Origin: Streptococcus sp. 116-D4 | Lineage (GTDB): Bacteria; Bacillota; Bacilli; Lactobacillales; Streptococcaceae | Direction of reading: 5' to 3' | DNA length: 64,000 bases | Assembly: GCF_009731465.1 (NCBI RefSeq) | Contig: NZ_AP021887.1 | Location: forward strand, 986,001 to 1,050,000 | Shown here: positions 10,243-19,385 of the stretch, one piece after another | How the letters are laid out: the number at the start of each line of letters is the position of its first letter | Numbering within the stretch: position 1 is the stretch's first letter | Position numbers and translations under genes: made by a program | The notes under the pieces: model-generated | Databases searched by the model: none | Told to the model about the DNA's origin: nothing | The model's input: only the letters and a program-made list of their open reading frames with translations

Positions 10243-11119
10243 AAAAGTAAATGAAAACCGACAACCACTGCCCATCTGTGCTTAGTTTCATCTCTGCACC
10301 GAGAAGATGGCATAATTCCTCAGTGATATAAAGGCCTAAACCAGAGGATTCTTCCGTATCTGATAGATTTTCAGAATAAAAACGGTTGCTGAGATTTTCT
10401 ATTTTGTTGATGGGCTGTTTGACAAGGTTTGCAATCTCTAAGACAAGCTGTTCCTTTTCCTTTCTCAAAGATAGACGTGCTTCTTCCTTGCCATGTTTGA
10501 GGACATTCCCAAGCAGATTTTGCAAAATTCGATCCAGCAAATCTTCATCAGTCCTCGTTGTTAAACCAGCTTCAACTTTAAAATCAAGAGTGATATTTGC
10601 CGCCTGAAAAACATCATAATAAGCCAGAGTCTTCTTGGTAATAAAAGCTGAAAGATCTACTTCTTCCAGTTTCGGTTTGACAGCTCCTTCCATCAAACGA
10701 CGATATTCTAGGAGAGCCTCCAAACGTTTGGAAACTAAATCAAGATGCTGGGCTATTTTTTGTAGGGTTTCTGCTTTGTTTTCAGGAGTTTTTATCAATT
10801 GTTGGGTGTAGCCTGAAGCGATAGTCAAAGGTGTCCGAATATCATGGGCGATATTGCTGATGGCCATATCCAGAGTCTGCTTTTCCCTTTTCATCACTAA
10901 CCGAGATTGTTCCACTTCTTGAAATAAATTTTCAATTTGCTGGTAGAGCTGTAAAAAATGTTTGGAAAAAACGCTGACTCCGACTCTTTTCATACTACCT
11001 GTGAGAATCTTGTCTTCAATCTGTTGACTCAAGTTTTTAAGTGCTAGATGGTAGCGAATTAATACAATCGATAAAATAATTAGGAGGACTAGTAGGATAA
11101 AGATTATCATGTAGGTCAT
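10241..11119 (-). CDS. Sensor histidine kinase
   Basis: A 292-residue membrane kinase with a single N-terminal transmembrane helix (residues 3-22) and no extracellular sensor, like intramembrane-sensing kinases. The HisKA phosphoacceptor is His92 in NIAHDIRTPL. An N box (LLGNVLKHG) and a G box (SSGLGLYI) form the ATP-binding domain. It overlaps the response regulator by four bases. It faces the two-gene ABC exporter and is likely its sensor, since such pairs commonly regulate neighbouring peptide-antibiotic exporters; the signal is unknown. Confidence 0.9.
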   Translation of the reverse strand: MTYMIIFILLVLLIILSIVLIRYHLALKNLSQQIEDKILTGSMKRVGVSVFSKHFLQLYQQIENLFQEVEQSRLVMKREKQTLDMAISNIAHDIRTPLTIASGYTQQLIKTPENKAETLQKIAQHLDLVSKRLEALLEYRRLMEGAVKPKLEEVDLSAFITKKTLAYYDVFQAANITLDFKVEAGLTTRTDEDLLDRILQNLLGNVLKHGKEEARLSLRKEKEQLVLEIANLVKQPINKIENLSNRFYSENLSDTEESSGLGLYITEELCHLLGAEMKLSTDGQWLSVFIYF

Positions 11120-11817
11120 TTCTTGTCTCCTTTTAATCTTACCCCAACGCCCCAGATGGTTTCAATATATTCTTGATTTGGGTCAAGCTGGCTTAATTTT
11201 TTACGAAGATTACTCAAATGCGTATTGAGAGTATTATCTCCAGGTAGGTAGCTATCCTCCCAGACCAATTCATAAAGTTCTTCCTTGGTGAAGATTTTCT
11301 TTGGATGTTTAAGGAGAGTTTGGAGAATCAAGCATTCTTTCTTAGCCAGGCGAATAGTTTCCTGACTATTTTTGATTTCAAAACTTTCTGCATCAAACTG
11401 GATATTTTTCAAGTTTTGTGGCAGATTTTCAGTTTTTTCTATTTCCATAGGCTGTTTTTCTACACTTTGGCGTAATTGAACAGTGACTCTGGCAAAGACT
11501 TCGTCCAAATCAAAAGGTTTGACTATGTAATCATTGGCACCTTCTAAGAGATATTGACTGATTAACTTCTTATCGCTCAAAGCCGTTAGCATAATGACTG
11601 GAGTTTGACTTTGTTCCCTGATGGCTTTTAAAACCTGATCCCCATTTTTCCCAGGAAGCATGATATCTAGCAAAACGAGGTCAATCCCACCTTGGTCAAA
11701 AAGCGTGATTCCTTCTGTACCAGAAAAGGCTTGAACCACCTTATGCTCCTCAGTAAGAAGTGTTCGCAAGATTTCTTGAATGTCACTATTGTCTTCAATA
11801 ACCAATATCCTAGCCAT
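11116..11817 (-). CDS. OmpR-family response regulator
   Basis: A 233-residue two-domain regulator. The receiver domain has the acidic pair ED at 8-9, phosphoacceptor Asp51 in LLDIMLPG and Lys in KPFDLDE. The C-terminal winged helix ends TIWGVGVRLKG. ATG at 11817 is preferred over a TTG nine bases upstream because AAAGG lies nine bases before it. An extended -10 (TGCTATAAT, core 11840-11845) is just upstream. A possible target is the CTTTAGAAA tandem repeat before the ABC exporter. This is inferred. Confidence 0.92.
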   Translation of the reverse strand: MARILVIEDNSDIQEILRTLLTEEHKVVQAFSGTEGITLFDQGGIDLVLLDIMLPGKNGDQVLKAIREQSQTPVIMLTALSDKKLISQYLLEGANDYIVKPFDLDEVFARVTVQLRQSVEKQPMEIEKTENLPQNLKNIQFDAESFEIKNSQETIRLAKKECLILQTLLKHPKKIFTKEELYELVWEDSYLPGDNTLNTHLSNLRKKLSQLDPNQEYIETIWGVGVRLKGDKK

Positions 11818-11839
11818 AAATACCAACCTTTCTGCAACT

Positions 11840-11845
11840 ATTATA
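11840..11845 (-). promoter_or_regulatory. Extended -10 promoter of the two-component system
   Basis: TGCTATAAT on the minus strand, 23 bases before the regulator ATG. Confidence 0.5.
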
Positions 11846-11882
11846 GCATGTTTTATTGATAAAGCTTAAACAGAAAAGCTCC

Positions 11883-11905
11883 TCGCATAAAAGCGAGAGA
11901 AAGTC
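11883..11905 (-). terminator. Terminator of the polyamine operon
   Basis: On the minus strand CTCGC and GCGAG pair around TTTTAT, followed by GAGCTTTTCTGTTT. It is positioned after the last gene of the operon. Confidence 0.5.
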
Positions 11906-11913
11906 TTAGAGAG

Positions 11914-11997
11914 TTAAAATATAAAATCCACTTACTAGATGACCTAGCATCCCTATAATTGCTAGTGAAAACGAGTCTAGCAGAATAAATCTCTCAT
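11914..11997 (-). pseudogene. Possible small hydrophobic peptide remnant after aguB
   Basis: ATG at 11997, behind GGAGAG, reads MRDLFC and stops. The next frame continues LLDSFSLAIIGMLGHL and ends GFYILTL before a stop near 11914. This hydrophobic stretch of about 28 residues would join to the start if one base were restored. It may be a truncated membrane protein or a chance frame. A terminator hairpin follows directly. Confidence 0.25.
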
Positions 11998-12007
11998 TTC
12001 TCTCCTA

Positions 12008-12883
12008 CTAGTCCGTAATGCGTTGATACATTTCTGGTCTTCTATCTCGAAACAAGCCCCAGTTTAGGCGTTCGATTGCTCCCTTGTCTAGGTCATAAGT
12101 AGCTAACAGAACAGCTTCTTCTTGTCTTTCAGCTTGCTCTAGAATAGCACCTGTTTCATCCGTCATAAAGGAGGAACCGTAGAAGTCAAGACTGGAACTT
12201 TGTCCCCCATTTTCCTCACTTGGAATGACTTCCTCTAATCCATAACGATTGGCTGCAATAACTGGAACAATATTTGCTGCTGCGTGTCCTTGCATGGTAC
12301 GTTGCCAATGACCACAACTATCCGTATCCAAAATTGGCTCTGAACCGATGGCTGTAGGATAAAAGAGCAATTCTGCCCCATTCAATGCAAGACAGCGCGC
12401 TGTTTCAGGGAACCACTGATCCCAACAGATGCCAATCCCAATCTTAGCGTAGCGAGTATCCCAGACCTTGAAACCAGTGTTGCCAGGTGTGAAATAAAAT
12501 TTTTCTTGATAATAATGATCATCTGGTATGTGGGTCTTTCGATAAACACCCAACACCTCCCCATCTGCATCAATGACAGCAATAGAGTTATACAAGACAT
12601 TGCCGTCTTTTTCATAGAAACTGATCGGTAAAACGACCTTTAGCTCCTTGGCAATGGTTTTAAAATGCTGAATAGCTGTATTGTCTGTTACCGACTGGGC
12701 CTGCTGGTAGTAGTCATACTGACGTTCCTGACAGAAATAGGGACGTTCAAATAATTCTGGCAAAAGAATGATCTGGGCTCCTTGCTCAGCAGCTTGTCGA
12801 ACTAAACGTTCAGCTGTTTGGATATTGGTTGCCACATCCTTAGCGCATTGCATCTGAATGGCTGCAACTCTTACATTTCTCAT
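12008..12883 (-). CDS. aguB: N-carbamoylputrescine amidase
   Basis: Hydrolyses N-carbamoylputrescine to putrescine, CO2 and ammonia, the last step of putrescine synthesis from agmatine. The 291-residue nitrilase-fold protein has the catalytic triad Glu43 (LPELFE), Lys116 (YRKTHIP) and Cys153 (GICWDQWFPE); the residues around Cys match N-carbamoylputrescine amidases. It lies nine bases after aguA, last intact gene of a six-gene polyamine operon. Confidence 0.95.
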   Translation of the reverse strand: MRNVRVAAIQMQCAKDVATNIQTAERLVRQAAEQGAQIILLPELFERPYFCQERQYDYYQQAQSVTDNTAIQHFKTIAKELKVVLPISFYEKDGNVLYNSIAVIDADGEVLGVYRKTHIPDDHYYQEKFYFTPGNTGFKVWDTRYAKIGIGICWDQWFPETARCLALNGAELLFYPTAIGSEPILDTDSCGHWQRTMQGHAAANIVPVIAANRYGLEEVIPSEENGGQSSSLDFYGSSFMTDETGAILEQAERQEEAVLLATYDLDKGAIERLNWGLFRDRRPEMYQRITD

Positions 12884-12892
12884 CTTTTTCTC

Positions 12893-13978
12893 CTATTCTG
12901 GGATTTGTTGGGTGATACAGTGGATATTGCCACCACCTAAGAGAATATCTCTGGCTGGTATACCGACAACTTTACGGTCTGGGAAACACTTGCTGAGAAT
13001 ATCTAAAGCCACTTGGTCGTTTACATCCTCAAATTGTGGCACCAATACAGACTTATTAGCAATGTAAAAATTCACATAGGAAGCCGCAAGACGCTCTCCC
13101 TCATAACGCTCCTCTTCCCCTTCTTCATAGGTATAGCCTGGTAAATCCTCTTTAGTGACAACCTGACGAATAGCTGGGATAGGAAGCTTATGAACTGTGA
13201 AGGAACGGCCTTTTGCATCAGTTTCCTTCTCTAAAAGAGCTAGATCTGTTGCAGACAGGGCATACTGGGGATCATCTTGGTCTTCTGTCCAAGCTAAAAC
13301 AAGCTCTGCAGGACCAACAAAGGCTGCAACATTGTCAACGTGTTCATTGGTTTCATCCTGATAAATACCATAAGGAAGCCAGATAATTTTTTCAGCTCCA
13401 AGGGATTCTAATAATATGTTTTCAATTTCCTCTTTAGTCAGGTGAGGATTGCGACCAGGACTAAGCAAGCAACTTTCAGTTACGAGAATCGTTCCTTGAC
13501 CGTCACTATGAATAGCTCCACCTTCCAGTACAAATGGTTTGGCATCGTAAACAGGTATATTTAAGACTTCTGCAAAGCGACTGGCTACTTGATCATCTGC
13601 TGCATAGTCTTGGTAAAGACCGTCAACAGCACCACCCCAGGCATTGAAAGACCAATCTACCGCCAACTTTTCCCTTTGATCGTTGATGAGAATAGTTGGT
13701 CCTGTATCCCGAGCCCAAGCATCATTTGTTGGAATGTCTAAATAAATAACCTTATCTCCAAGGTAGTCTTGGGCTTCAGATAGATAATCTTGCTCCACCA
13801 AAAGATAGACTCTTTCCCCTTCTGCTATGGTCTTAATAATCTGGCTGAAAGCCTTTTTAGCTGCCTTACCTTGAAAGGGCCATGAACCTGGTCGAGTCGG
13901 CCATATCATGAGGGTACCATGATGGGGTTCGTACTCTGCTGGCATACGATAGCCTAATTTTTGTGGACTGTCCATCAT
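12893..13978 (-). CDS. aguA: Agmatine deiminase
   Basis: Converts agmatine to N-carbamoylputrescine and ammonia. A 361-residue member of the guanidino-group modifying family, with the typical N-terminal [16 protein letters not shown], a WARDTGP motif, and nucleophile Cys354 in [13 protein letters not shown]. Its start overlaps the nspC stop by four bases. Together with aguB downstream and the arginine decarboxylase at the operon start it completes an arginine to putrescine route. Confidence 0.95.
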   Translation of the reverse strand: MMDSPQKLGYRMPAEYEPHHGTLMIWPTRPGSWPFQGKAAKKAFSQIIKTIAEGERVYLLVEQDYLSEAQDYLGDKVIYLDIPTNDAWARDTGPTILINDQREKLAVDWSFNAWGGAVDGLYQDYAADDQVASRFAEVLNIPVYDAKPFVLEGGAIHSDGQGTILVTESCLLSPGRNPHLTKEEIENILLESLGAEKIIWLPYGIYQDETNEHVDNVAAFVGPAELVLAWTEDQDDPQYALSATDLALLEKETDAKGRSFTVHKLPIPAIRQVVTKEDLPGYTYEEGEEERYEGERLAASYVNFYIANKSVLVPQFEDVNDQVALDILSKCFPDRKVVGIPARDILLGGGNIHCITQQIPE

Positions 13979-15102
13979 GATAATCTCCCTTTAAAATCTT
14001 GATAGCCGAAGGCTTTGACTAAGCTACAGTCTCCCTGTTCGTCCATAAGATAGAGACTTGGCAATCCAATACCATTAAAGGTATTATTTTTGACAAAAGA
14101 ATAAATGGCCATGTCTTCAAAATAGAGGCGATCACCGATTTCAATCGGTTTTTCAAAGCTGTAATCCCCAATGATATCCCCTGTCAGGCAAGTATTTGAA
14201 GAGAGTCTATAAGTATAAGGTTTTTCTTGCGCTTCAAATCCATCTCTCAATGGGGGGCGATAAGGCATCTCAAGGACATCTGGCATATGACAACTTGCTG
14301 AAGCATCTAACACCAAGGTCTCAATTCCGTTTTCAACAATATCCAAGACTTCTGTCGCTAGATAACCCGCATTAAGGGCAATCGCTTCTCCTGGCTCGAT
14401 ATAGACGTCAAGGTTATAAGTTTCTTGAATGCGTTTAATCTCAGAAATTAGTAAGTCCACATCATAGTCATCTCTCGTAATATGATGACCTCCACCCATA
14501 TTGAGCCATTTAACTTGGTGCAAATAGGCACCAAACTGGTCTTCCACTGCTTTCAAAGTAGTTTGTAAATCATCTGCCCCTTGCTCACAGAGGGTATGAA
14601 AATGAAGTCCGTCAACCAACTCCAATAAATCACTTGGTATCTTGTCTGAAGTCACTCCAAAACGAGAGCCAGGAGCACAAGGATCATAAAGCGCGTGGTC
14701 ACCCTGCGTTGAACATTGAGGATTGAGGCGCAAACCAACACTGATACCAGCCTCCCGACAACGAGAACCGTGCTCACGCAACTGTCTCTCGGAATTAAAA
14801 ACGATATGGTCTGTTATCTCAAGCAATTCCTCCATGTCCTCATCCTTGAAAGCTGGTGCAAAAACATGGACTTCCCCTTGAAACTCCTCTCTAGCTAACT
14901 TCGCTTCATAGAGTCCACTAGCCGTTGTACCAGAGAGATACTGGCTAATTAGGGGATAGGTTTTATAGAGGGAATAAGCTTTTTGAGCTAGCAAAACCTT
15001 ACAACCAGCCTTTTCTTGAACCTCTTGTAGAATGCTACAATTCTCTTCTAATTTTCCTAAGTCAATAATATAAGAAGGCGTTGGTACTTGTTCTAATTTC
15101 AT
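13975..15102 (-). CDS. nspC: Carboxynorspermidine/carboxyspermidine decarboxylase
   Basis: A PLP-dependent fold-III decarboxylase of 375 residues that removes the carboxyl group of carboxyspermidine or carboxynorspermidine. Seen: an [12 protein letters not shown] segment with the probable PLP lysine, [15 protein letters not shown] (PLP phosphate loop) and a [14 protein letters not shown] motif typical of NspC. It overlaps the dehydrogenase gene upstream by one base. It acts after that enzyme in the alternative spermidine pathway. Confidence 0.92.
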   Translation of the reverse strand: MKLEQVPTPSYIIDLGKLEENCSILQEVQEKAGCKVLLAQKAYSLYKTYPLISQYLSGTTASGLYEAKLAREEFQGEVHVFAPAFKDEDMEELLEITDHIVFNSERQLREHGSRCREAGISVGLRLNPQCSTQGDHALYDPCAPGSRFGVTSDKIPSDLLELVDGLHFHTLCEQGADDLQTTLKAVEDQFGAYLHQVKWLNMGGGHHITRDDYDVDLLISEIKRIQETYNLDVYIEPGEAIALNAGYLATEVLDIVENGIETLVLDASASCHMPDVLEMPYRPPLRDGFEAQEKPYTYRLSSNTCLTGDIIGDYSFEKPIEIGDRLYFEDMAIYSFVKNNTFNGIGLPSLYLMDEQGDCSLVKAFGYQDFKGRLS

Positions 15103-16361
15103 TAGTCCACCATTTGTGGATTTTCAACCACAACCCAAGGCAATCCGTACTCATTCAAAGCTTCCATGAATGGATCTGGATCCAACTCTTCAAGGTTATA
15201 AACTCCTGGTTGTTTCCAAGTGCCATCAATCACTAATTTTGTCCCAATCATGGCAGGAACACCTGTTGTGTAAGAAATGGCTTGTGAACCAACTTCTGCG
15301 TAACATTCTTGATGGTCACAAACATTGTAGATGTAGATGGTCTTTTCAACGCCATCTTTGACACCTGTAAAGATACATCCGATATTTGTTTTACCAACAG
15401 TGCGTGGGCCAAGGCTGGCAGGATCTGGAAGCAAGGCTTTCAAGAATTGGATTGGTACGATTTCTTGTCCGTTAAAATTAATAGTATCCGTACGAAGGAG
15501 CCCAACGTTTTCCATGCATTTCATGTGCGTCAAGTAAGATTGACCAAAGGTCATAAAGAAGCGAATCCGTTTGACACCTGGAATGTTCTTAGCCAATGAT
15601 TCGATTTCTTCATGGTGGAGGAGATACATATCTTTTTGACCAACTTGAGGAAAATCGTACTCGCGCTTGATAGACATGGCTTCCACTTCGACCCATTTTC
15701 CATCTTCCCAGTAAGAACCTGGCGCAGAAACCTCGCGTAGATTGATTTCTGGGTTGAAGTTTGTCGCAAATGGATAACCGTGGTCACCACCATTACAGTC
15801 TAAAATGTCGATATAGTGTATTTCATCAAAATAATGTTTAAGGGCGTAAGCAGAAAAGACGCTGGTCACACCTGGGTCAAACCCAGAACCAAGAAGAGCA
15901 GTCAAGCCTGCTTCTTTGAATTTATCTTGGTAAGCCCATTGCCATGAGTAGTCAAAGTAGGCTGTAAAACCAAGTTCCTTACAACGTTTCTCATAGATGG
16001 CACGCCATTCAGGGTCTTCTGTATCCTCAGCCTCGTAGTTGGCTGTATCGATATAGTGGACACCCGTTGCCAAACAAGCGTCCATAATGGTTAAATCTTG
16101 ATATGGTAAAGCTACATTCAAAACAGCTTCTGGTTTGTAGTTTTCAATCAGGGCAATCACTTCTTCAACTTTGTCAGCATCAAGAGCAGCTGTCTCAATC
16201 TTAGTATTTGTTTTGCCTTCTAATTTAGCCTTCAAGTCATCACATTTTGACTTTGTACGGCTAGCAATCATAATTTCTTCAAAAGTTTCGCTATCTTGGC
16301 AAATCTTTGAAATAGCAACTTGGGCAACACCCCCACATCCAATAACTAATAAACGACTCAT
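15102..16361 (-). CDS. Carboxynorspermidine synthase (saccharopine dehydrogenase family)
   Basis: NAD(P)H-dependent enzyme that condenses aspartate semialdehyde with putrescine or diaminopropane to carboxyspermidine or carboxynorspermidine. The 419-residue protein starts with a Rossmann motif (VIGCGGVAQVAI) and has a saccharopine-dehydrogenase fold (GSGFDPGVTSVFSAYA). It is often annotated as saccharopine dehydrogenase or lys1, but the adjacent nspC fixes the polyamine role. It overlaps speE by four bases. Confidence 0.9.
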   Translation of the reverse strand: MSRLLVIGCGGVAQVAISKICQDSETFEEIMIASRTKSKCDDLKAKLEGKTNTKIETAALDADKVEEVIALIENYKPEAVLNVALPYQDLTIMDACLATGVHYIDTANYEAEDTEDPEWRAIYEKRCKELGFTAYFDYSWQWAYQDKFKEAGLTALLGSGFDPGVTSVFSAYALKHYFDEIHYIDILDCNGGDHGYPFATNFNPEINLREVSAPGSYWEDGKWVEVEAMSIKREYDFPQVGQKDMYLLHHEEIESLAKNIPGVKRIRFFMTFGQSYLTHMKCMENVGLLRTDTINFNGQEIVPIQFLKALLPDPASLGPRTVGKTNIGCIFTGVKDGVEKTIYIYNVCDHQECYAEVGSQAISYTTGVPAMIGTKLVIDGTWKQPGVYNLEELDPDPFMEALNEYGLPWVVVENPQMVD

Positions 16362-17218
16362 TTTTTTCCTTCCTCTTCTTCTAAAATGTCTTCAACATAC
16401 TTGGGCAACATAAAGGCTCCCACGTGTAAGTTTGCAGTGTAGTATTCTGTGAAAAGCTGGCGTTTTTTCCAGCCTTCCTTGTCGAAATCTTTGACAGGGT
16501 GGTATTTTTTCGATGCAAATCCAAACAACCAATAACCAGCAGGGCTAGTTGGAATATGGGCCTGATAGACCCGACTGATTGGAAAGGCTTGATTGACCTT
16601 GCGGTGCATGCTTCGGCAAGCTGACTCATCCTCGTCAAAGAAAGGACTACCATGCTGGTAAATCATGATGCCGTCTTCTTTCAGAGCCCGATAACTATTA
16701 CCGTAAAATTCCTTGGTAAAGAGCCCTTCCGTATGTCCAAATGGATCTGTCGCATCGTTGATGATAATATCGTAGTCATCCTCGCAGTTTCGCAAAAATC
16801 TCAGTCCATTTTGGTAGTAAATGGTGACACGAGGATCATCAAGACCCGCAGCAAAGTCGGGGAAATACTCTCGACAAACTTCTACCAGCATTTCATCAGG
16901 TTCCACGATATCGATTTGTTCCAGTTCTGGATAGAGTGTCAAAATCTGGGCAACACCACCGTCACCACCCCCAATAACCAAGACTTTCTTTGGATTGGGA
17001 TGGACAGCCATAGGAACGTGGACGGTCATTTCGTTGTAGACAAAGTCATCTGCATCTGAAAACAAGACATGCCCATTTAAAATCAAAATCTTTCCAAAAG
17101 CTGGAGTATCTAATACTTCAATATCCTGCCATTCACTTTTTCCAGCGTAGAGCTGCTTGGCAGTTCTCAAGGATAATTTCACATCTGGAGTATGAACTTC
17201 AGAAAACCATAAATCCAT
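16358..17218 (-). CDS. speE: Polyamine aminopropyltransferase (spermidine synthase)
   Basis: Transfers the aminopropyl group of decarboxylated S-adenosylmethionine to putrescine. The 286-residue protein has the glycine-rich VIGGGDGGVAQ motif and an INDATDPFGHTEGLF segment around the catalytic Asp. It is immediately downstream of the decarboxylase gene. Having SpeE beside the carboxyspermidine enzymes means two nominal spermidine routes in one operon; no S-adenosylmethionine decarboxylase gene is visible here. Confidence 0.93.
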   Translation of the reverse strand: MDLWFSEVHTPDVKLSLRTAKQLYAGKSEWQDIEVLDTPAFGKILILNGHVLFSDADDFVYNEMTVHVPMAVHPNPKKVLVIGGGDGGVAQILTLYPELEQIDIVEPDEMLVEVCREYFPDFAAGLDDPRVTIYYQNGLRFLRNCEDDYDIIINDATDPFGHTEGLFTKEFYGNSYRALKEDGIMIYQHGSPFFDEDESACRSMHRKVNQAFPISRVYQAHIPTSPAGYWLFGFASKKYHPVKDFDKEGWKKRQLFTEYYTANLHVGAFMLPKYVEDILEEEEGKK

Positions 17219-18673
17219 TTAGTTCTCCTTTCTCTCAATGACGTTGATATGATTGACCTCTGGATCTTCCGTTCCTTGGAGGGAACAACCACGTTCTTTG
17301 GCGAATTTTATATAATCAACAATTTCTCGTGTAATGCGTTCACCTGGCGCTAGGATTGGAATTCCTGGAGGATAGCACATGACAAATTCTCCACAGACCT
17401 GGCCAATGGACTCGTCTAATGTTAAGCTTCTTCTATCTGCATAGAAGGCTTCCTGAGGAGATAGCACTAATTCGGGCTGGATATATTCTCCAGCAATCAA
17501 GTCCTTTCCATCTCTTGAGTAGAGTCTCTTGATATCAGCCAAAGCGCCAACTAAACGTTCAATGTCTTGGATGCGGTCACCGATTGAAATATAGGCCAAG
17601 ATATTGCCAATATCACCAAATTCAATCTGAATGTCATATTCATCCCGTAAGAGGTCATAAACTTCAATCCCTGTTAGACCAATCCCCTGAGTGTAGACTG
17701 ACAGCTTGGTTACATCAAAATCACAGACCGACACACCATCTATTAACTCTTTTGAGTAGGCATAGTAGCCACCGATGGCATTGATTTCACGACGAGCATA
17801 CTCAGATAGCTCAATGACCTTCTCAAATGAGTCTTTACCACGAAGGGCAAGATTGCGGCGTGAAATATCCAAACTAGACATTAACAAATAGGATGCTGAT
17901 GTTGATTGGGTCAGGTTAATGATTTGACGCACATACTCAGGATTCATCTGATCCCCAACTAAAAGAAGTGAACTTTGTGTCAAGCTACCACCAGACTTAT
18001 GCATAGATACGGCTGACATATCTGCTCCTGCGTCCATAGCAGAGAGAGGAAGTTTATCTGTAAAATGCAGATGAGCACCGTGAGCTTCGTCTACTAAGAC
18101 TTTCATTCCTGCAGCGTGAGCCATCTCTGTTAAACCCTTAAGATCTGAACAAATCCCATAATAGGTTGGATTGTTAATTAGGATAGCCTTGGCATCCGGA
18201 TGGTCCTTAATAGCTTGCGCCACACGATTATTTTCAAGACCTAAAGCAATACCGATTTTGGGATCCACACTCATCTCGATATAGATGGGAATAGCACCAC
18301 ACAAAACAAGGGCGTTGATAGCTGATTTATGTACGTTACGAGGGAGGATGATTTTATCTCCAGCTTTACAAGTGGAGAGAATCATGGTCTGCACGGATGA
18401 GGTTGTCCCGCCAATCATTAGAAAAGCATGGCTAGCTCCAAAAGCATCCGCCGCCAGCTCTTCTGCATCTCGAATAATCGAAATAGGATGCCCTAAATTA
18501 TCCAAAGGTTTCATCGAATTGACATCAATCCCAACGCATTTTTCCCCTAAAAGTTCCACTAATTCCGGATTCCCACGGCCACGTTTGTGACCAGGTACAT
18601 CAAATGGTACAATTCTTTTCTTTCGTAATTTGACCAGCCCCTCATAGATGGGGGCTTGGTTTTGATTTAACAT
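17219..18673 (-). CDS. speA: Arginine (Orn/Lys/Arg) decarboxylase, first gene of polyamine operon
   Basis: A PLP-dependent fold-I decarboxylase of 484 residues from the preferred ATG at 18673 (496 from an upstream ATG). The PLP lysine lies in SMHKSGGSLTQSSLL, with DEAHGAHL preceding. The family covers lysine, ornithine and arginine substrates; genes for agmatine deiminase and carbamoylputrescine amidase in the same operon argue for arginine to agmatine. The annotation lysine decarboxylase is common for its pneumococcal counterpart. AAGGAG at 18687-18692 lies inside the longer version and supports the shorter start, though its 12-base spacing is long. Confidence 0.88.
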   Translation of the reverse strand: MLNQNQAPIYEGLVKLRKKRIVPFDVPGHKRGRGNPELVELLGEKCVGIDVNSMKPLDNLGHPISIIRDAEELAADAFGASHAFLMIGGTTSSVQTMILSTCKAGDKIILPRNVHKSAINALVLCGAIPIYIEMSVDPKIGIALGLENNRVAQAIKDHPDAKAILINNPTYYGICSDLKGLTEMAHAAGMKVLVDEAHGAHLHFTDKLPLSAMDAGADMSAVSMHKSGGSLTQSSLLLVGDQMNPEYVRQIINLTQSTSASYLLMSSLDISRRNLALRGKDSFEKVIELSEYARREINAIGGYYAYSKELIDGVSVCDFDVTKLSVYTQGIGLTGIEVYDLLRDEYDIQIEFGDIGNILAYISIGDRIQDIERLVGALADIKRLYSRDGKDLIAGEYIQPELVLSPQEAFYADRRSLTLDESIGQVCGEFVMCYPPGIPILAPGERITREIVDYIKFAKERGCSLQGTEDPEVNHINVIERKEN

Positions 18674-18737
18674 TATAAAGACATACTCCTTTATCATAGC
18701 TTTTTTCACCTTGTGTAAGGCTCTAAAGGATACTCAT

Positions 18738-18765
18738 GAAAAAAGAGCAGGTTTTCACCTGCTCT
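18738..18765 (-). terminator. Leader terminator upstream of speA
   Basis: AGAGCAGGT and ACCTGCTCT pair around GAAA on the minus strand, followed directly by TTTTTT. It is a strong intrinsic terminator located 65 bases before the speA start. Confidence 0.8.
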
Positions 18766-18997
18766 GCAATCTTCTGACGCGTTTATTTTGGTTTCTGTTG
18801 AGTATGTCTGTTCCTGATGTTTCCTAACTCTCTAGTAGCAAATATTACGTACTTTATTGATCGTTTCACAAGATGACGTGTGCTTTCACCACACTAAAAA
18901 TTTATGAATTAGGACAAGTGTCCTAACATCAACTTATAAAAGTAGGCTTTTAACCCTATCAATAATGTGGTTTTTCAACCACGCTTCGGCATTCAAC

Positions 18998-19023
18998 CCT
19001 GCCTGTCCGTAGGCATTTTTTAC
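18998..19023 (+). terminator. Plus-strand terminator-like hairpin
   Basis: TGCCT and AGGCA pair around GTCCGT and are followed by TTTTTT on the plus strand. No plus-strand gene ends here, so it either serves an unseen small transcript or is simply the complement of a leader hairpin. Confidence 0.35.
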
Positions 19024-19072
19024 TCGGGTTTATATTTGCTAGAAAACATCATCTCATTTTCTAAGCTTCATT

Positions 19073-19101
19073 ACTATATCATGTTTTTAAGAACTTGTAA
19101 A
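19073..19101 (-). promoter_or_regulatory. SigA promoter of the polyamine operon
   Basis: Minus-strand TTTACA (19096-19101), 17-base spacer, TATAGT (19073-19078). Confidence 0.6.
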
Positions 19102-19337
19102 GCCTTTTTTGATAAAAAACAAAAAGATGTTCGTAAATTCTTTAGTTTATGTAAAAAATGTCAAGAAATATTTTCTTGTAAACGATTATAAAATGAACAA
19201 AATACTTATTCTATGTTACTAAAAGTAATCGAAAACCATTCTATATTCCTTACCTTCTGTGTTTGTTCTACTAGAGACAATAACGATGATTTTACATTAT
19301 TAAAATCGTGCAACTTTTTTCAGAAGCTTATTAATGT

Positions 19338-19366
19338 TTGCTTTCCCTATGTGTTTCATTTATACT
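19338..19366 (+). promoter_or_regulatory. SigA promoter of the VIT-family gene
   Basis: TTGCTT (19338-19343), 17-base spacer, TATACT (19361-19366), 19 bases before the start codon. Confidence 0.6.
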
Positions 19367-19385
19367 AAATAAAAAGGAGATTAGT

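Larger units (their letters stand above)
18674..19066 (-). ncRNA. Structured leader of the polyamine operon, probable attenuator
   Basis: From the promoter at 19073-19101 to the speA start is about 390 untranslated bases with at least five hairpins: 19013-18998 (TGCCT/AGGCA), 18983-18968 (GTGGTT/AACCAC), 18926-18909 (TTAGGAC/GTCCTAA), 18894-18878 (GTGTG/CACAC) and a terminal intrinsic terminator at 18765-18738. A leader that ends in a terminator before the first codon is the usual form of riboswitch or attenuation control. I do not recognise the family. An independent small RNA ending at that terminator is equally possible. Confidence 0.55.

Noticed and set aside
15102..16361. Saccharopine dehydrogenase of lysine metabolism
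   Set aside because: Fold matches, but operon partners (nspC, speE, aguA, aguB) show polyamine synthesis.
18967..19191. Plus-strand 74-codon frame in the polyamine leader
   Set aside because: No ribosome site, odd composition, and it overlaps the speA promoter and hairpins.
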